DNA from: Deltaproteobacteria bacterium
Lineage (GTDB): Bacteria > Desulfobacterota > DSM-4660 > Desulfatiglandales > B25-G16
Assembly: GCA_003646875.1 (NCBI GenBank)
Contig: QMLT01000150.1
Span: forward strand, 1 to 5,363
Reading direction: 5' to 3'
Length of the DNA: 5,363 nucleotides
The notes below the pieces were generated by a model. That model was not told where the DNA came from and searched no databases. It was given only the letters and a program-made list of their open reading frames with translations. Below are positions 4,740 to 5,363 of this stretch, one piece after another (positions within the stretch are counted from its first letter, which is position 1; every line of letters begins with the position of its first letter). Both the position numbers and the translations under genes were made by a program.

Positions 4740-5264
4740 TTACTCCTCTAACTCCACATTCCAATAAATATAGTCCCTCCATGACTGAGGCGTATTCTTA
4801 AAGTGGAATGTGACCTTTAAAATAGGCAACCATTGAGGTATGCCTGGTTTCCTGATCAATGCCATTGAAGCTTCTGAGGGTAGCCTTCCCCCCTTCTTTC
4901 TGTTACACTTAACGCAACAGGTAACAACATTTTTCCACTCTGTCTTACCTCCATGTGACCTGGGCAGCACATGATCCCACGTAAGCTCATCCGGAGCGAG
5001 TCTCTTGCCACAGTACTGACACTTGTAATCATCCCGAATATAGATATTCTGCCTACTAAATCTTACTGGTGTCTTTGGCCTCTTCACAAACCTTAAAAGT
5101 CGAACAACTGCGGGCAACTTAATGGCGAAACTGACGGAATGGACTTCGGTGGTATATTCTTCAATCACTTCAACCTTACCCAGGGTGAGCATAATAATTG
5201 CCTTTTTCCAGTTGATGACCTTAAGAGGCTCAAAAGTCATATTTAAAAGCAGTACCTGTTCCAT
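4740..5264 (-). CDS. HNH endonuclease-family protein (McrA-like, COG1403 type)
   Basis: The 174-residue protein matches a widespread bacterial HNH family. Residues 4-20 (VLLLNMTFEPLKVINWK) are its typical opening, and KLPAVVRLLRFVK (49-61) and FSRQNIYIRDDYKCQYCG (69-86) follow. The HNH/zinc module has Cys82-x2-Cys85 and Cys117-x2-Cys120 as zinc ligands, with Asp97-His98 (WDHVLPRSHGG), Asn112 (WKNVV) and Asn121 (CNRKKG) as the likely beta-beta-alpha metal core. All key residues are present, so nuclease activity is plausible. The cellular role of this stand-alone family is not established; it is not obviously a homing or restriction enzyme. The family's N-terminal motif requires the ATG at 5264-5262, yet no Shine-Dalgarno sequence precedes it. 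The upstream bases are repeat sequence instead. It converges with the hydrolase gene. Confidence 0.88.
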   Translation of the reverse strand: MEQVLLLNMTFEPLKVINWKKAIIMLTLGKVEVIEEYTTEVHSVSFAIKLPAVVRLLRFVKRPKTPVRFSRQNIYIRDDYKCQYCGKRLAPDELTWDHVLPRSHGGKTEWKNVVTCCVKCNRKKGGRLPSEASMALIRKPGIPQWLPILKVTFHFKNTPQSWRDYIYWNVELEE

Positions 5265-5268
5265 TTTA

Positions 5269-5315
5269 AGTGCCTGAAGTGAGCTAAAGTGACTAAAGTC
5301 AAAATTACCTAAATT
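5269..5315 (+). repeat. right array of the AGTGCCTAA repeat, upstream of the HNH gene
   Basis: Reading away from the HNH start on the plus strand, the units are AGTGCCTGA (5269-5277), AGTGAGCTAA (5278-5287), AGTGACTAA (5288-5296), a short AGTCAAA (5297-5303) and ATTACCTAA (5304-5312). The array begins four bases from the HNH start codon and so occupies the expected ribosome-binding and leader region. From 5316 to the window end (5363) I recognise no gene or firm motif. Confidence 0.7.
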
Positions 5316-5363
5316 CCGAAAACCCTTAATTTGAAGTGATCAACACAACAAACACGACAGATC

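Noticed and set aside
4558..5315. AGTGCCTAA arrays as a CRISPR array
   Set aside because: Units are 9-10 bases, contiguous without spacers, degenerate and in both orientations, and no cas gene is present.

Overview
The window reads as a moderately AT-rich bacterial chromosome segment with short operons, strong AAGGAGG-type ribosome binding sites and small degenerate repeats in the gaps. The gene set (short actinobacterial/archaeal-type inositol-3-phosphate synthase, LsrF-type aldolase, a Mut7-C-associated ubiquitin-like domain, a small McrA-like HNH protein) fits an environmental, probably anaerobic lineage such as Desulfobacterota or Nitrospirota. No rRNA or marker gene is present, so that placement is only an impression.

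Left part (1-3086): three co-directional plus-strand genes. They encode inositol-3-phosphate synthase (14-1120), an LsrF/DeoC-family class I aldolase (1217-2011) and a zinc-dependent medium-chain dehydrogenase (2067-3086). All act on phosphosugars or polyols, or plausibly could, so they look like a small cyclitol/sugar-phosphate cluster. The end product cannot be read from the window. No AI-2 (lsr) transport or kinase gene accompanies the LsrF homologue.

Middle (3076-3399): a minus-strand remnant encoding only the C-terminal part of what looks like a protein-L-isoaspartate O-methyltransferase. It has no usable start codon and converges on the dehydrogenase stop. It is followed by an AT-rich leader for the next plus-strand group.

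Right-centre (3400-4566): a stand-alone ubiquitin-fold protein of the type normally fused to a Mut7-C RNase domain, then a cluster of three hairpins. After these come a small helix-turn-helix plus coiled-coil protein and an alpha/beta hydrolase whose start codon overlaps the HTH stop by one base.

Right end (4567-5363): a convergent minus-strand HNH endonuclease-family gene (4740-5264). It is bracketed by arrays of a 9-10 base unit (consensus AGTGCCTAA) that read outward from both ends of the gene. A third array starts inside the hydrolase stop codon. Different short repeats also begin at the 3' end of the aldolase gene and lie between the first two genes.

The most unusual signals are these gene-end repeat arrays, the solo Ub-Mut7C domain, the hairpin cluster next to the HTH gene, and the inositol synthase/LsrF/dehydrogenase grouping. 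I do not see a clear defence system, CRISPR array, tRNA or complete mobile element.
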